Shown in pieces: positions 17,391 to 25,840 of a stretch of DNA of 64,000 nucleotides. Source of the stretch: Lysobacter sp. M2-1. Lineage in GTDB: Bacteria; Pseudomonadota; Gammaproteobacteria; Xanthomonadales; Xanthomonadaceae. Location: NCBI RefSeq assembly GCF_022662495.1, contig NZ_JAKPBU010000001.1:930001-994000 (forward strand). Reading direction: 5' to 3'. Under the pieces are notes generated by a model. That model made no database searches. It saw only the letters and a program-made list of their open reading frames with translations, and was not told the origin of the DNA. Positions within the stretch are counted from its first letter, which is position 1. The number at the start of each line of letters is the position of its first letter. A program made the position numbers and the translations under genes.

Positions 17391-18191
17391 TCACGACGGC
17401 ACTTCCTGGCGTCGCAAATGCGTCGCCGCGTCGAGCAGGCGGCGCGCGGACTGCAGGTTGTGCGACGCGCCGTCGGGCGATGACGCCTCGGGCATGCGTG
17501 GAAGGTCGGCGAATTCGACGACTGCGTCGGTGGGCCCGCCCGGCACGAGCAAGCGGATCGCGTGCTGGCCGATCTCCAGCGCACTGGGCCAGTGCGCGCG
17601 CGGCGGACCGGCGTGCAGACCCCAGGTGGGCGTATCGACCGAAAGCAATTGCAGTCGCACGCCGATCGCGCGCGCCTCGCAGTGGAGCACGCGCGCGACC
17701 ATGCGCAGCGCGGCCTCGGCCACCGAGCGCTGACCGTAGCCGGCCCAGGGATGACGGCCACCCGGACCACCGATCAGCACGAAGCTGCCGCCGCGTCCGC
17801 CTTCGGCCAGCAGCGGCAGCAGATGGCGCACCACCGCGAGCCCGGGCTCCAGCGAAGCATTCAGCGCAGCACAGGTGGTGGCGGCCGTCTGGTCGAGCAG
17901 GCGTCCACGCAGCTTGCCGGCGTCGAACGTGGCGAGGACCGCGGCCAGCGGCCGGCCCGTCTCGCGCAATACCGTGGCCAGGGCCTGTGCCTGGGGTTCG
18001 TCCTGCGCCGATCCGGTCAGCAGGGTCAATGACGCCTGCGGGTGCAGCCCTGCCAGCGTGGCCAGTGCTGTCGGGCTGCGATCGACCGCCAGCACGTGGG
18101 CGCCGGCGTCGAGCGCGGCCGCGACCAGGCCGCGACCGATCACGCCGGCCGCGTCCAACACGACGACCGCACTACCGATTGTCCCGATCAC
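17391..18191 (-). CDS. SDR-like protein lacking the catalytic lysine
   Basis: A 266-residue Rossmann protein. The N-terminus SAVVVLDAAGVIGRGLVAAALDAGAHVLAVDRS forms the nucleotide-binding unit, with GVIGRG in place of the usual TGxxxGxG. The expected active-site motif is YGQRSVAEAAL, in which the Lys of YxxxK is Ser, so classical SDR catalysis is doubtful. The C-terminus extends 40-50 residues beyond the fold. Its start overlaps the stop of the small membrane gene at 18188 by 4 bp. It lies between the LysR-controlled promoter region and the adaptor gene and is probably the second gene of the efflux operon. Confidence 0.75.
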   Translation of the reverse strand: MIGTIGSAVVVLDAAGVIGRGLVAAALDAGAHVLAVDRSPTALATLAGLHPQASLTLLTGSAQDEPQAQALATVLRETGRPLAAVLATFDAGKLRGRLLDQTAATTCAALNASLEPGLAVVRHLLPLLAEGGRGGSFVLIGGPGGRHPWAGYGQRSVAEAALRMVARVLHCEARAIGVRLQLLSVDTPTWGLHAGPPRAHWPSALEIGQHAIRLLVPGGPTDAVVEFADLPRMPEASSPDGASHNLQSARRLLDAATHLRRQEVPS

Positions 18192-18433
18192 GGGATTTTT
18201 CCTCCCGAAAACGTACCGATTCCACCCTCACCAGGGGGGGCCAGCAGATAGTCGGCCAGCTTGGTCAGCATCGGCAAGGCGGCCAGCACCAGCACCCCGG
18301 ACATCACCCAGAGGTAGGGGGTTTCGACGCTAAACAGTTGATCGTAAAGGAGAGCGACCAGCCCCAGCAGGTCCAGCGCCAGGAAGGCGACCAGGGCGCC
18401 GCGGAGCAGGTGATGGCGGAGGGAGGGACGCAT
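18188..18433 (-). CDS. small membrane protein heading the efflux operon
   Basis: An 81-residue protein with two predicted membrane helices (about residues 9-30 and 41-60) and a C-terminal tail rich in glycine. The ATG at 18433 is the likely start; a GTG 12 bp upstream is possible. Its stop overlaps the SDR-like gene start (ATGA), so the two are coupled. No family was recognised. It is the first gene after the divergent promoter region shared with the LysR gene. Confidence 0.55.
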   Translation of the reverse strand: MRPSLRHHLLRGALVAFLALDLLGLVALLYDQLFSVETPYLWVMSGVLVLAALPMLTKLADYLLAPPGEGGIGTFSGGKIP

Positions 18434-18485
18434 GGTGCAGCTCACGTGTGGGGTGGCACATACGGTAAGCGCTTCCAGGGCACTT

Positions 18486-18532
18486 GATTAGCCGCTGAAT
18501 CGGGGAATAATTGTCCACGAGATGGGCTAATC
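18486..18532. promoter_or_regulatory. dyad between LysR gene and efflux operon
   Basis: GATTAGCC (18486-18493) and GGCTAATC (18525-18532) are perfect inverted copies flanking an AT-richer centre (GGGGAATAATTGTCC at 18501-18515). The region lies between the divergent LysR gene and the efflux operon, where a LysR activator would bind. It is the most AT-rich stretch of this intergenic space. Binding is inference. Confidence 0.45.
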
Positions 18533-18699
18533 CCCATCGGCGCTTCATCTCCTCACCTTCCGCCCGCGCACTGCCGCGTGCACGAGTCCGTTGATGGGTT
18601 GCCGCCGGCATGCGCCGCGCGACCACGCCGGGGTTCCAGACCGACGACCTGCCAGCGCTCCACGCACGGCATTGCCGGGCCCAGCCGGACGCCCCCGCC

Positions 18700-19749
18700 A
18701 TGTCCCGCGATCTCAACGACACCCTGGTTTTCGTCAAAGTCGCCGAACTGGGCAGCTTTATCGCCGCCGCGCGCTCGCTGCGCCTGCCCAAGACGACCGT
18801 CAGCCGCAAGGTGCAGGATCTGGAAACCCGTCTGGGTGCCCAGCTCCTGCATCGCACTACCCGCAAGCTCGGCCTGACCGAAGCGGGCAACATCTACTTC
18901 GAGCATTGCCAGCGCATCGCACGCGAACTCGACGAAGCAGAAAGCGCGGTCGGCCAGCTGCAGGGCGGCCCGCGCGGCTGGCTGCGCCTGACCACCCCTT
19001 ACTCGCTGGGCATCGAGCGGATCGCGCCGCTGCTGGGCGAGTTCCACGCGCGCCACCCGGAAGTGCGGGTGGAGATGCTGCTCACCAACGAGAACCTGGA
19101 CATCATCGACAAGGAACTCGACATCGCCCTGCGCGTCGGCCCGCTGTCCGATTCCACCTTCATCGCGCGCAAGCTCGCCACGCTGCGCACCCAGGTCTTC
19201 GCCAGCGTGGACTATCTGGACAAGCACGGCGAACCGCTGCATCCGGACGACCTGCAGCATCACCGCTCGCTGGCGATGAGCAAGCAGCGGCGCAACGGCA
19301 GCTTCGTTTGGTCGCTCAACGACGGCAACGGCCTGGTCGACTACCGGATCGACCCGGTGTTCGTCGCCAACGATCCGGCCGGCCTGCGCGGGGCGCTGCT
19401 ATGTGGCGAAGGGCTGATGCTGGCCAACGACGTGATGGTCAAGCCGTTCGTCGAGCGCGGCTACCTGCGCCGCGTGCTGCCGGCGTGGACCGGTCCGGAA
19501 TACGAGCTCAATGCAGTGTTCCCGCGCGGCCGCGTGCAGTCGCCCAAGGTCCGCGCCTTCATCGACTTCCTGGTCGATCGCTTCGACTACGACGCCGACT
19601 ACATGCAGATCCAGTGCCCGGACAAGCGCAACGCCTGCCTGCAGGCCAAGGAACGCGCCGCGGCCGCGACCACGGCCGAACTGGCGAAAGCCGCGCAGTG
19701 GCCGGCGGACGAACCGGGTAAGGAAGAAGTCGAACCCGAACTGGTTTGA
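18700..19749 (+). CDS. LysR family transcriptional regulator of the efflux locus
   Basis: A 349-residue LysR protein. The helix-turn-helix is FIAAARSLRLPKTTVSRKVQDLETRLG (about 19-45), followed by LLHRTTRKLGLTEAG. The substrate-binding domain of DmlR/AaeR type spans about 90-300 (RGWLRLTTPYSLG onward). The C-terminal 40 residues are charged, include a CPDKRNACLQAKE stretch with two cysteines, and exceed the usual family length. ATG at 18700 was chosen over an open upstream extension. Its divergent position to a MexEF-OprN-like operon parallels MexT, so it is probably the activator. Confidence 0.9.
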   Translation: MSRDLNDTLVFVKVAELGSFIAAARSLRLPKTTVSRKVQDLETRLGAQLLHRTTRKLGLTEAGNIYFEHCQRIARELDEAESAVGQLQGGPRGWLRLTTPYSLGIERIAPLLGEFHARHPEVRVEMLLTNENLDIIDKELDIALRVGPLSDSTFIARKLATLRTQVFASVDYLDKHGEPLHPDDLQHHRSLAMSKQRRNGSFVWSLNDGNGLVDYRIDPVFVANDPAGLRGALLCGEGLMLANDVMVKPFVERGYLRRVLPAWTGPEYELNAVFPRGRVQSPKVRAFIDFLVDRFDYDADYMQIQCPDKRNACLQAKERAAAATTAELAKAAQWPADEPGKEEVEPELV

Positions 19750-19804
19750 TCCGGGCTGGTGGGACGGTTGCGGCCAGCGCGCCCGTCCCATCGGCGCCGC
19801 ACGC

Positions 19805-20257
19805 TCAGATGCCTTTCGCGTGCAAGGTTTCGTCGAGCGAACGCCAGGCGTGCTCCACCGCGCTGCGTGCCTGCAGCCAGGTGAGCCGGGACACGTCGCG
19901 CGCGCGGCCCCAGCCCTGCTCGAGTTCCGGCTCGGCCTCGGCGAACGGCTGCGCGCCACGGGTGCGGTACGTTTCCAGGCCGTAGCGATACGCCGGGGCG
20001 TAGTCGTCCCATTTCATGCCGTCGATGAAATACGGCATCTCGCGATGGATCTGTTGGAAATGGCCCAGATCCAGGCGGGTGTCGGCTGCTTCGGCCGCGC
20101 GATTGCCCAACACCGCGCCGAGCGCGCCGCCCGCCACCGCGCCGACCGCCAGGCCAGCCGGTCCCGCTATCACGGCACCGATCGCCGCACCGGTCGCGCC
20201 GCCCGCTACCGCGGCGCTGCCCGCGCCGAGGATGTGGTCTTTCTTCAGGGTGCTCAT
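19805..20257 (-). CDS. glycine-zipper hypothetical protein, paralogue 1
   Basis: A 150-residue protein. Residues about 10-55 are a Gly/Ala-rich double segment (AGGATGAAIGAVIAGPAGLAVGAVAGG) of the glycine-zipper type, which can insert in membranes or oligomerise. The rest is acidic and aromatic, with MPYFIDGMKWDDYAPAYRYGLETY. It is a clear paralogue of the protein at 20552-21013: both start M-S-x-(L/I)-K-K-D-H and share (W)xDYxPAYRYGxxTY and a Trp-rich C-terminus. Related proteins are annotated only as hypothetical, sometimes as stress-induced. Confidence 0.75.
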   Translation of the reverse strand: MSTLKKDHILGAGSAAVAGGATGAAIGAVIAGPAGLAVGAVAGGALGAVLGNRAAEAADTRLDLGHFQQIHREMPYFIDGMKWDDYAPAYRYGLETYRTRGAQPFAEAEPELEQGWGRARDVSRLTWLQARSAVEHAWRSLDETLHAKGI

Positions 20258-20331
20258 CGGCTACCTCCAGATGCGCAGGGCCTGACTGGCACGCTAGGCC
20301 CGGCGCCGTTCAAGGGTAGTGAATGGGCAGG

Positions 20332-20358
20332 AAAAACGGGCCGCTTGCGCGGCCCGTT
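20332..20358 (-). terminator. rho-independent terminator
   Basis: A perfect 10-bp stem AACGGGCCGC (20335-20344) and GCGGCCCGTT (20349-20358) with a TTGC loop. On the minus strand it is followed by a run of five T residues (A run at 20332-20336). It would end transcription of the glycine-zipper gene at 20552 after the tandem repeat. Confidence 0.7.
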
Positions 20359-20382
20359 CGTGTTGCAAGGGTACTAACGAGC

Positions 20383-20557
20383 GCGAAGCTGCGCTTCGCA
20401 AGCAGTCCCTCATCGGTCCGGCCGGCCCAAGCAGGGCCGGCGCTCTTCGGGACGCGAAGCTGCGCTTCGCAAGCAGTCCCTCATCGGTCCGGCCGGCCCA
20501 AGCAGGGCCGGCGCTCTTCGGGACGCGAAGCTGCGCTTCGCAAGCAGTCCCTCATCG
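20383..20557. repeat. 71-bp tandem repeat with two palindromes
   Basis: Two complete, practically identical 71-bp units start at 20383 and 20454, and a third partial unit of 33 bp starts at 20525. Each unit has a hairpin GCGAAGCTGCGCTTCGC and a second one made of GCCGGCCC, loop AAGCA, GGGCCGGC (20421-20441 in the first unit). The last copy runs over the stop codon of the gene at 20552. The array lies between two paralogous genes. Confidence 0.9.
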
Positions 20558-21013
20558 CCCATCGCGGTCCGCGTCGCCCGGCATCGCGCGCTCGATGTGG
20601 TGCCAGCCGTCGCGCACCGCATCCTTGGCTTCCGCCCATCCCAGGCGCGAATTGGCCTTCGCTTCGTTCCAGTTGCGTTCCAGCGTGCCCTCGACGTCCT
20701 CGAAGCGCTGGCCGCGATACTGGCCGTAGGTGTCGTAGCCGTAGCGGTAGGCCGGCTGGTAGTCGCTCCACTCGCGTCCGGCCGAGTAGTACGGCGCGGT
20801 GCGGTAGTTCTTCTCGAAATGGCTCACGTATTCAGTCGGGTTGACGGCTTCGGCGATGGCATCGCCAGCTTTCGCGCCCATCACGCCGCCGGCAACCGCA
20901 CCGACCACGCTACCCACCGGGCCTGCGACCGAACCCACTGCCGCGCCTGCCACTGCGCCACCGACGGCGCCCGTGCCTGCACCGATGCTGTGATCTTTCT
21001 TGATGTCGCTCAT
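20552..21013 (-). CDS. glycine-zipper hypothetical protein, paralogue 2
   Basis: A 153-residue protein with a Gly/Ala/Val zipper at about 9-50 (GAGTGAVGGAVAGAAVGSVAG onward) and a soluble half with YSAGREWSDYQPAYRYGYDTYGQYRGQRFEDVE and a Trp-rich end. It is paralogous to the gene at 19805-20257, on the same strand, 294 bp apart and separated by the tandem repeat. Tandem duplication of an ancestral gene is the simplest origin. The stop codon lies inside the last repeat unit, so the repeat may have changed the C-terminus. The function is unknown. Confidence 0.75.
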   Translation of the reverse strand: MSDIKKDHSIGAGTGAVGGAVAGAAVGSVAGPVGSVVGAVAGGVMGAKAGDAIAEAVNPTEYVSHFEKNYRTAPYYSAGREWSDYQPAYRYGYDTYGQYRGQRFEDVEGTLERNWNEAKANSRLGWAEAKDAVRDGWHHIERAMPGDADRDGR

Positions 21014-21460
21014 TGCTTTGCTCCTGGGGTGAGGGAACGCTGGGCCGGCTGCAGCTCAGAACACCGCAGGCCAGCCCAGACGCAGCCACGCTACGCAGTG
21101 CGCGATGTCAGCGGAGTGAAACTCCGCGTGCGCAGACGTGTCGGTTCAACGGCGATTGCGCAACATCGCGCTGCAGTGAAGACGACTGCGGAAATCGACG
21201 CGCGAACTGAACACGTTCAGCGCACGCCGCGCGCATTCTGAATTGCGGCGCGCGTTGCGGCTGCCTTGATGCGCGTCGCGCGAACGTCCACTCACGCGCC
21301 CGCGTCTGCCGAAGGCTGCCACCGTTCCGTACAAAGCAACCTTCCCACACGCGGCTTCCGGACGCAGATCCGCTGCCTCGCCTCCGACGATTTCCGCCCT
21401 GACGGCACCCGTGGCGCCTGTATCCACTTGCCCGGGCCGTCAACCTGCGACCATGGGCGC
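21014..21460. other. intergenic region upstream of dbpA
   Basis: 447 bp between the divergent glycine-zipper gene and dbpA. Frames open here have no family character. Promoters for both genes must lie in it, but no strong -35/-10 pair stands out. Confidence 0.5.
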
Positions 21461-22843
21461 ATGAACGAAGCCCTCGACTTCTCCACCCTGCCGCTTTCGC
21501 CCGCCCTGCTGCAGGGCGTCGACGCGCACGGCTACGCGCGGATGACGCCGATCCAGGCGCAGGCGCTACCGGCGATCCTGGAGGGGCGTGACGTGATCGC
21601 GCAGGCCCCCACCGGCAGCGGCAAGACCGCGGCGTTCGGGCTCGGCCTGCTGCACCGGCTGGATCCGGCGCGCAGCGGACCGCAGGCGCTGGTGCTGTGC
21701 CCCACGCGCGAGCTGGCCGACCAGGTCGGCAAACACATCCGCAAGCTCGCCGTCGGCATGCCCAACCTCAAACTTTCGATCCTGTGCGGCGGCATCCCGC
21801 TGGGGCCGCAGCTGGCCTCGCTCACCCATGCGCCGCATGTGGTGGTGGGCACGCCCGGCCGGATCCAGGAACTGGTGGCCCAGGACGCGCTGTCGCTGAA
21901 GGGCGTGCGCACCCTGGTGCTGGACGAGGCCGACCGGATGCTCGACATGGGCTTCGAGGAGGCGATCCGCGACCTGGTCAAGCGCACGCCGAAAGACCGG
22001 CAGGGCCTGCTGTTCTCGGCCACGTTTCCCGATGCGATCCGCAAGCTGGGCAACGCGATGCTGCGCAACGCGCTGGAAGTGAGCATCGACGGCGGCGAAA
22101 GCCCGGCGACGATCGAGGAGTTCTTCTACGAAGCCGATCCGGCGCGCCGCGGACCTCTGCTGGCCGCACTGCTGCTGCGCCATCGGCCCGAATCGGCGGT
22201 GGTGTTCTGCAATACCCGCGCCGACACCATGGAGGTCGTGGGTTCGCTCGCGCATTACGGCTTCTCCGCGCTGGCCCTGCACGGCGACATGGAGCAGCGC
22301 GACCGCGACGAGGTGCTGGTGCAGTTCGCCAACCGCAGCTGCAGCGTGCTGGTGGCCAGTGACGTCGCCGCGCGCGGGCTCGATGTGGAGAACATCGGCG
22401 CGGTGGTGAACTACGAACTGCCCACCGATCCGGACACCTATCTGCACCGCATCGGCCGCACCGGCCGTGCCGGTCGCGCGGGCCTGGCGCTGAGCCTGTG
22501 CACCCCGCGTGAGCGCCCGCGCGCGGACGCCATCGCCGAGCGCCAGGGCGAGCCGCTGCGCTGGGACAGGATGCTGCCGCTCTCGGGCAAGGCGGACAAT
22601 GTGCCCCCCGCGGCGATGTCGACGCTACGCATCGACGCCGGACGCAGCGACAAGCTGCGGCCCGGCGACATCGTCGGCGCGCTCACGGGCGAGGCCGGGT
22701 TGCACAAGGACGCGATCGGCAAGATCGACGTGTTCGCCACGCGCAGCTATGTCGCCATCGCGCGGGCGCAAGCCGGGCCGGCACTCTCCCGTCTGCGCGA
22801 AGGCAAGATCAAGGGGCGCAAGTTCCGGGTCAACCGGTTGTAG
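21461..22843 (+). CDS. dbpA: DEAD-box ATP-dependent RNA helicase DbpA
   Basis: A 460-residue DEAD-box helicase. Motifs in order: Q motif MTPIQAQALP (28-37), I APTGSGKT (49-56), II DEAD (155-158), III SAT (186-188) and VI HRIGRTGRAG. The C-terminal about 75 residues (LRIDAGRSDKLRPGDIVGALTGEAGL to GRKFRVNRL) form the DbpA RNA-binding domain, which in E. coli binds hairpin 92 of 23S rRNA. The role is 50S ribosome maturation. The ATG at 21461 gives the normal family length; the open frame upstream is not family-like. Confidence 0.95.
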   Translation: MNEALDFSTLPLSPALLQGVDAHGYARMTPIQAQALPAILEGRDVIAQAPTGSGKTAAFGLGLLHRLDPARSGPQALVLCPTRELADQVGKHIRKLAVGMPNLKLSILCGGIPLGPQLASLTHAPHVVVGTPGRIQELVAQDALSLKGVRTLVLDEADRMLDMGFEEAIRDLVKRTPKDRQGLLFSATFPDAIRKLGNAMLRNALEVSIDGGESPATIEEFFYEADPARRGPLLAALLLRHRPESAVVFCNTRADTMEVVGSLAHYGFSALALHGDMEQRDRDEVLVQFANRSCSVLVASDVAARGLDVENIGAVVNYELPTDPDTYLHRIGRTGRAGRAGLALSLCTPRERPRADAIAERQGEPLRWDRMLPLSGKADNVPPAAMSTLRIDAGRSDKLRPGDIVGALTGEAGLHKDAIGKIDVFATRSYVAIARAQAGPALSRLREGKIKGRKFRVNRL

Positions 22844-23018
22844 CGGGAACCACGCCTGCAACTTGCAGATGCAACCACCGAAAGGTCGACGCTGCTTTCC
22901 GTGCAAGGGTTCCTGTCTTCGCGTTGGTCACGTTTTTCGCCAACCTGATCGCGCAATCGACATCGCATGAACGAACCGCACGGCAAGCTGTCGGTTTCGC
23001 CGCAACCAGGGTAATGCG

Positions 23019-24185
23019 ATGTCGACGCTGGATTGGCAGCAACTGGGTGCAATCGCCTGGCCGCTGCTGGTGGCGCTGGTGCTGGGCCTGCTGGTGCGTC
23101 GCGCGCTGCTGGCGATCGCGCGACGCGCGCAGGCGCATGCGTCCACGCGCACCCGCGCCCGCGTCGTCCAGGTAATCGCGATCCCGGCGGCGGTGGCGCT
23201 GCCGCTGCTGTTCCTGGCCGTCGCCGCAGCCGCGACGCCCCTGGCGCCGGACACGATCGGCCGCATCCAGCACTGGCTCGGCATCGGCGTGCTGCTCAGC
23301 GCGACCTGGCTGGCGGTGCGCGCCGTGGGCGCGGTGGAGCTGCGCATCCTGCGCGAGCATCCGGTCGACGTCGAAGACAACCTGGCCGCGCGTCGCGTGC
23401 AGACCCAGACGCGGGTGATCGCCGGCGTGGTCCAGGGCGCCCTCATCCTGGTCGGCGTGTCGCTGGCGCTGATGACCTTTCCCGCGATCCGCCAGATCGG
23501 CGCCACCCTGCTAGCCTCGGCCGGCATCATCGGCCTGGTCGCCGGCATCGCCGCACGGCCGGTGTTCGGCAACCTCATCGCCGGTCTGCAGATCGCCCTG
23601 GCGCAGCCGATCCGCCTGGACGACGTTGTCATCGTCGAAGGCGAGTGGGGCCGCATCGAGGAGATCACCAGTACCTACGTGGTGGTGCGCGTCTGGGACG
23701 AACGGCGGCTGATCGTGCCGCTGCAGTGGTTCATCGAACATCCGTTCCAGAACTGGACGCGCACCAGCGCGCAGCTGCTGGGCACTGCCTTCCTGTGGCT
23801 GGACTACCGCACGCCGATGGCCGAGGTGCGCGCGGAACTGCAGCGCATCTGCAACGACGATCCGCGCTGGGACGGCCGCGTGTGCGTGGCGCAGGTCACC
23901 GAGACCACCGAGCGCAGCATCGAGGTGCGGCTGCTGGTGAGCGCGCGCAACTCGGGCGATCTGTTCGACCTGCGCTGCGCGCTGCGCGAACGCATGCTGG
24001 AATTCCTCAATGCCCGCCATCCGCAGGCCCTGCCACGCCTGCGCGCCGATCTCGCGCGTGAGGGCGGTGGCGCGGCGACGGACCAGCCCACTGCGCCGGC
24101 ACCGAGCAACCCGGCCGATACCGCTTCTCCCGGCGCCGAGGATGTCGCCGGCTCGGTCGCTGCGTCGGCGCACAGGTCGGGGTAA
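23019..24185 (+). CDS. MscS family mechanosensitive channel
   Basis: A 388-residue membrane protein with four predicted helices (about residues 12-28, 48-72, 88-106 and 130-150) before the pore helix. The pore and beta domain are visible as ATLLASAGIIGLVAGIAARPVFGNLIAGLQIALAQPIRLDDVV (about 167-209), the MscS signature of Gly/Ala-packed TM3 followed by the IxGD-like strand. The C-terminal tail from about 355 is Ala/Pro/Thr-rich and disordered. The role is osmotic-downshock release. It stands alone, 175 bp after dbpA. Confidence 0.9.
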   Translation: MSTLDWQQLGAIAWPLLVALVLGLLVRRALLAIARRAQAHASTRTRARVVQVIAIPAAVALPLLFLAVAAAATPLAPDTIGRIQHWLGIGVLLSATWLAVRAVGAVELRILREHPVDVEDNLAARRVQTQTRVIAGVVQGALILVGVSLALMTFPAIRQIGATLLASAGIIGLVAGIAARPVFGNLIAGLQIALAQPIRLDDVVIVEGEWGRIEEITSTYVVVRVWDERRLIVPLQWFIEHPFQNWTRTSAQLLGTAFLWLDYRTPMAEVRAELQRICNDDPRWDGRVCVAQVTETTERSIEVRLLVSARNSGDLFDLRCALRERMLEFLNARHPQALPRLRADLAREGGGAATDQPTAPAPSNPADTASPGAEDVAGSVAASAHRSG

Positions 24186-24212
24186 GCGCAGCGAACTCCA
24201 ACCGATGCCGCT

Positions 24213-25592
24213 TCAGTCCAGCGCCGCCAGCACCGCGGCGACGAAGGCCGCCTCGTCGAATTTCTTGCCCGCCGGATCCTCGCCACGGCGCACGATCACG
24301 ATCTTGCGCGACGGCACCACCGCCACGATCTGTCCGCGGTTGCCGAGCGCGGCGAAAGCGTCGGCCGGCACGCCGGGCGAGCGCTGCAGCAGCCATAGCG
24401 TCGCGCCGTAACCGAAGTCGCGATCGGCCGGCTGCGGCCCCGACGGCGTGGTCACGGCGCGCACCCAGCCTTCGGGCAGCAGGCGGTGTCCTGCAAACAC
24501 GCCGTCGTCCTGCAACAGCAGGCCGAAGCGCGCGAGATCGCGTGCGGTCGACCACACCTGGCTCGACAGCACGAAGCCGCCCTGCCAGTCGGTCTCGGCA
24601 TGGGTGCGGGTCATGCCCAGCGGCCAGAACAGATCGGTGTACGGACGCGCGAGTGCGCGCGCATCGTCGCCGCTGCGCGCGCGCAGCGCGTGGATCGCCA
24701 GCACGATGTCGTTGTTCGCATAACGGAAGTGCGTGCCGGGCGTCGCCTGCAGCGGCCATCCAGTCGCGGCTTCGGCCACCGTTGCGCCGCCGAAGTACAG
24801 CGCGTCGGTGCGGTTGCCGGCGGTGTCGCTGTACAGGCCGCTGGACATACGCAGCAGTTGCTCGAGCGTGATCGCCGAGCGCGGATCGCCCGGCCGCTGC
24901 CACTCCGGCACGGGCGCCGGCTGCGCTGGATCGATCACGCCTTCGCGCACGGCCACACCGATCACTGCGCCGGCCAGGCTCTTCGCCACCGACCAGGTGC
25001 GCTGCGCCACGTGCGGGCCGAAGCCGTCGCGATAGCGCTCGGCGACGATCCTGCCGTCCTGCAGCACCACCACGCCGGTGGTCGCAGTGCCATCGCCAAA
25101 CTTCGGCGAATCGAAGGCCACCGCGACCGCTTGCTGCAAGGCAGCCGCATCGCCGCGTGCCGTCCCGAGCGCATCGCGTTCGCCCCGTGGCCAAGGTTCG
25201 CCATCGAGATCCGGCGTGCGCGTGTCGAAATGCGGCAACGCGGCGATGGCCTTCGTGTCCGCGCCGACCGGCAGCTGCGCGCAACCCAGGTTCGGTCGCC
25301 ACGCCGCAATGCGCGGCGGCAGCGCGGGATCGAACGCCACCGACACCGTGCGGGCTTGCGCGTCCACGCTGGCCCGCAACGCGTGCACCTGCGCTTCGTA
25401 ATCCGGATAGATCCCGCGCAACTCCAGCGCCTCCACCTGCGCAGGACTGCGCCCGGCGTTGAAGTGCGCGCTGCACAGCGTCAGCGCCTTGTAGCCGGCG
25501 GCAATGGCTCGGGTTCTACCATCGTCCAGCGCCGGCGCCTGGGCGAACGCGGGGACGACGGCGAGCAGCATGAACAGCGGCAACAGGCGCAT
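24213..25592 (-). CDS. secreted serine hydrolase, beta-lactamase/class C type
   Basis: A 459-residue protein with a signal peptide (MRLLPLFMLLAVVPAFAQA). The active-site S201-x-x-K204 is in TWSVAKSLAGA, and the Tyr of the YxN motif is in FRYANND (about 307-313). The C-terminal NRGQIVAVVPSRKIVIVRRG takes the place of the KTG strand. About 160 residues precede the catalytic core, more than in minimal class C enzymes. Such proteins are usually esterases or D-Ala peptidases, not resistance enzymes. The ATG at 25592 was chosen for its signal peptide. Confidence 0.85.
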   Translation of the reverse strand: MRLLPLFMLLAVVPAFAQAPALDDGRTRAIAAGYKALTLCSAHFNAGRSPAQVEALELRGIYPDYEAQVHALRASVDAQARTVSVAFDPALPPRIAAWRPNLGCAQLPVGADTKAIAALPHFDTRTPDLDGEPWPRGERDALGTARGDAAALQQAVAVAFDSPKFGDGTATTGVVVLQDGRIVAERYRDGFGPHVAQRTWSVAKSLAGAVIGVAVREGVIDPAQPAPVPEWQRPGDPRSAITLEQLLRMSSGLYSDTAGNRTDALYFGGATVAEAATGWPLQATPGTHFRYANNDIVLAIHALRARSGDDARALARPYTDLFWPLGMTRTHAETDWQGGFVLSSQVWSTARDLARFGLLLQDDGVFAGHRLLPEGWVRAVTTPSGPQPADRDFGYGATLWLLQRSPGVPADAFAALGNRGQIVAVVPSRKIVIVRRGEDPAGKKFDEAAFVAAVLAALD

Positions 25593-25840
25593 GAGGTGTC
25601 CGATCGTTCGGATGCGAGGTTGCAGTGTAGAAGGACCAAAGGTGCCGCTGCCGTGCGCCACGAACCCGTTTGCAGCAGCACATGCCGGCATGCCCGCAAA
25701 AAGAGTACGAGCCGTTTGCGCACCTGACGGCGTGGAGCAGGATCGATTTTGGTGAGCAGCGTCACATCCGCCACAATCGGGCGACCGGTTCGTCCCCGAT
25801 TCCGCGTGTTGTTGGAAAGATGTCTCAAGGAGCGGTGCGC

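Noticed and set aside
19750-19804. Terminator between the LysR gene and the convergent glycine-zipper gene
   Set aside because: GGGACGG and CCGTCCC can pair but the loop is long and no T run follows on either strand.
24213-25592. Beta-lactam resistance gene
   Set aside because: The SxxK and YxN motifs are shared by many esterases and peptidases; the long N-terminal part and lack of KTG argue against a true beta-lactamase.
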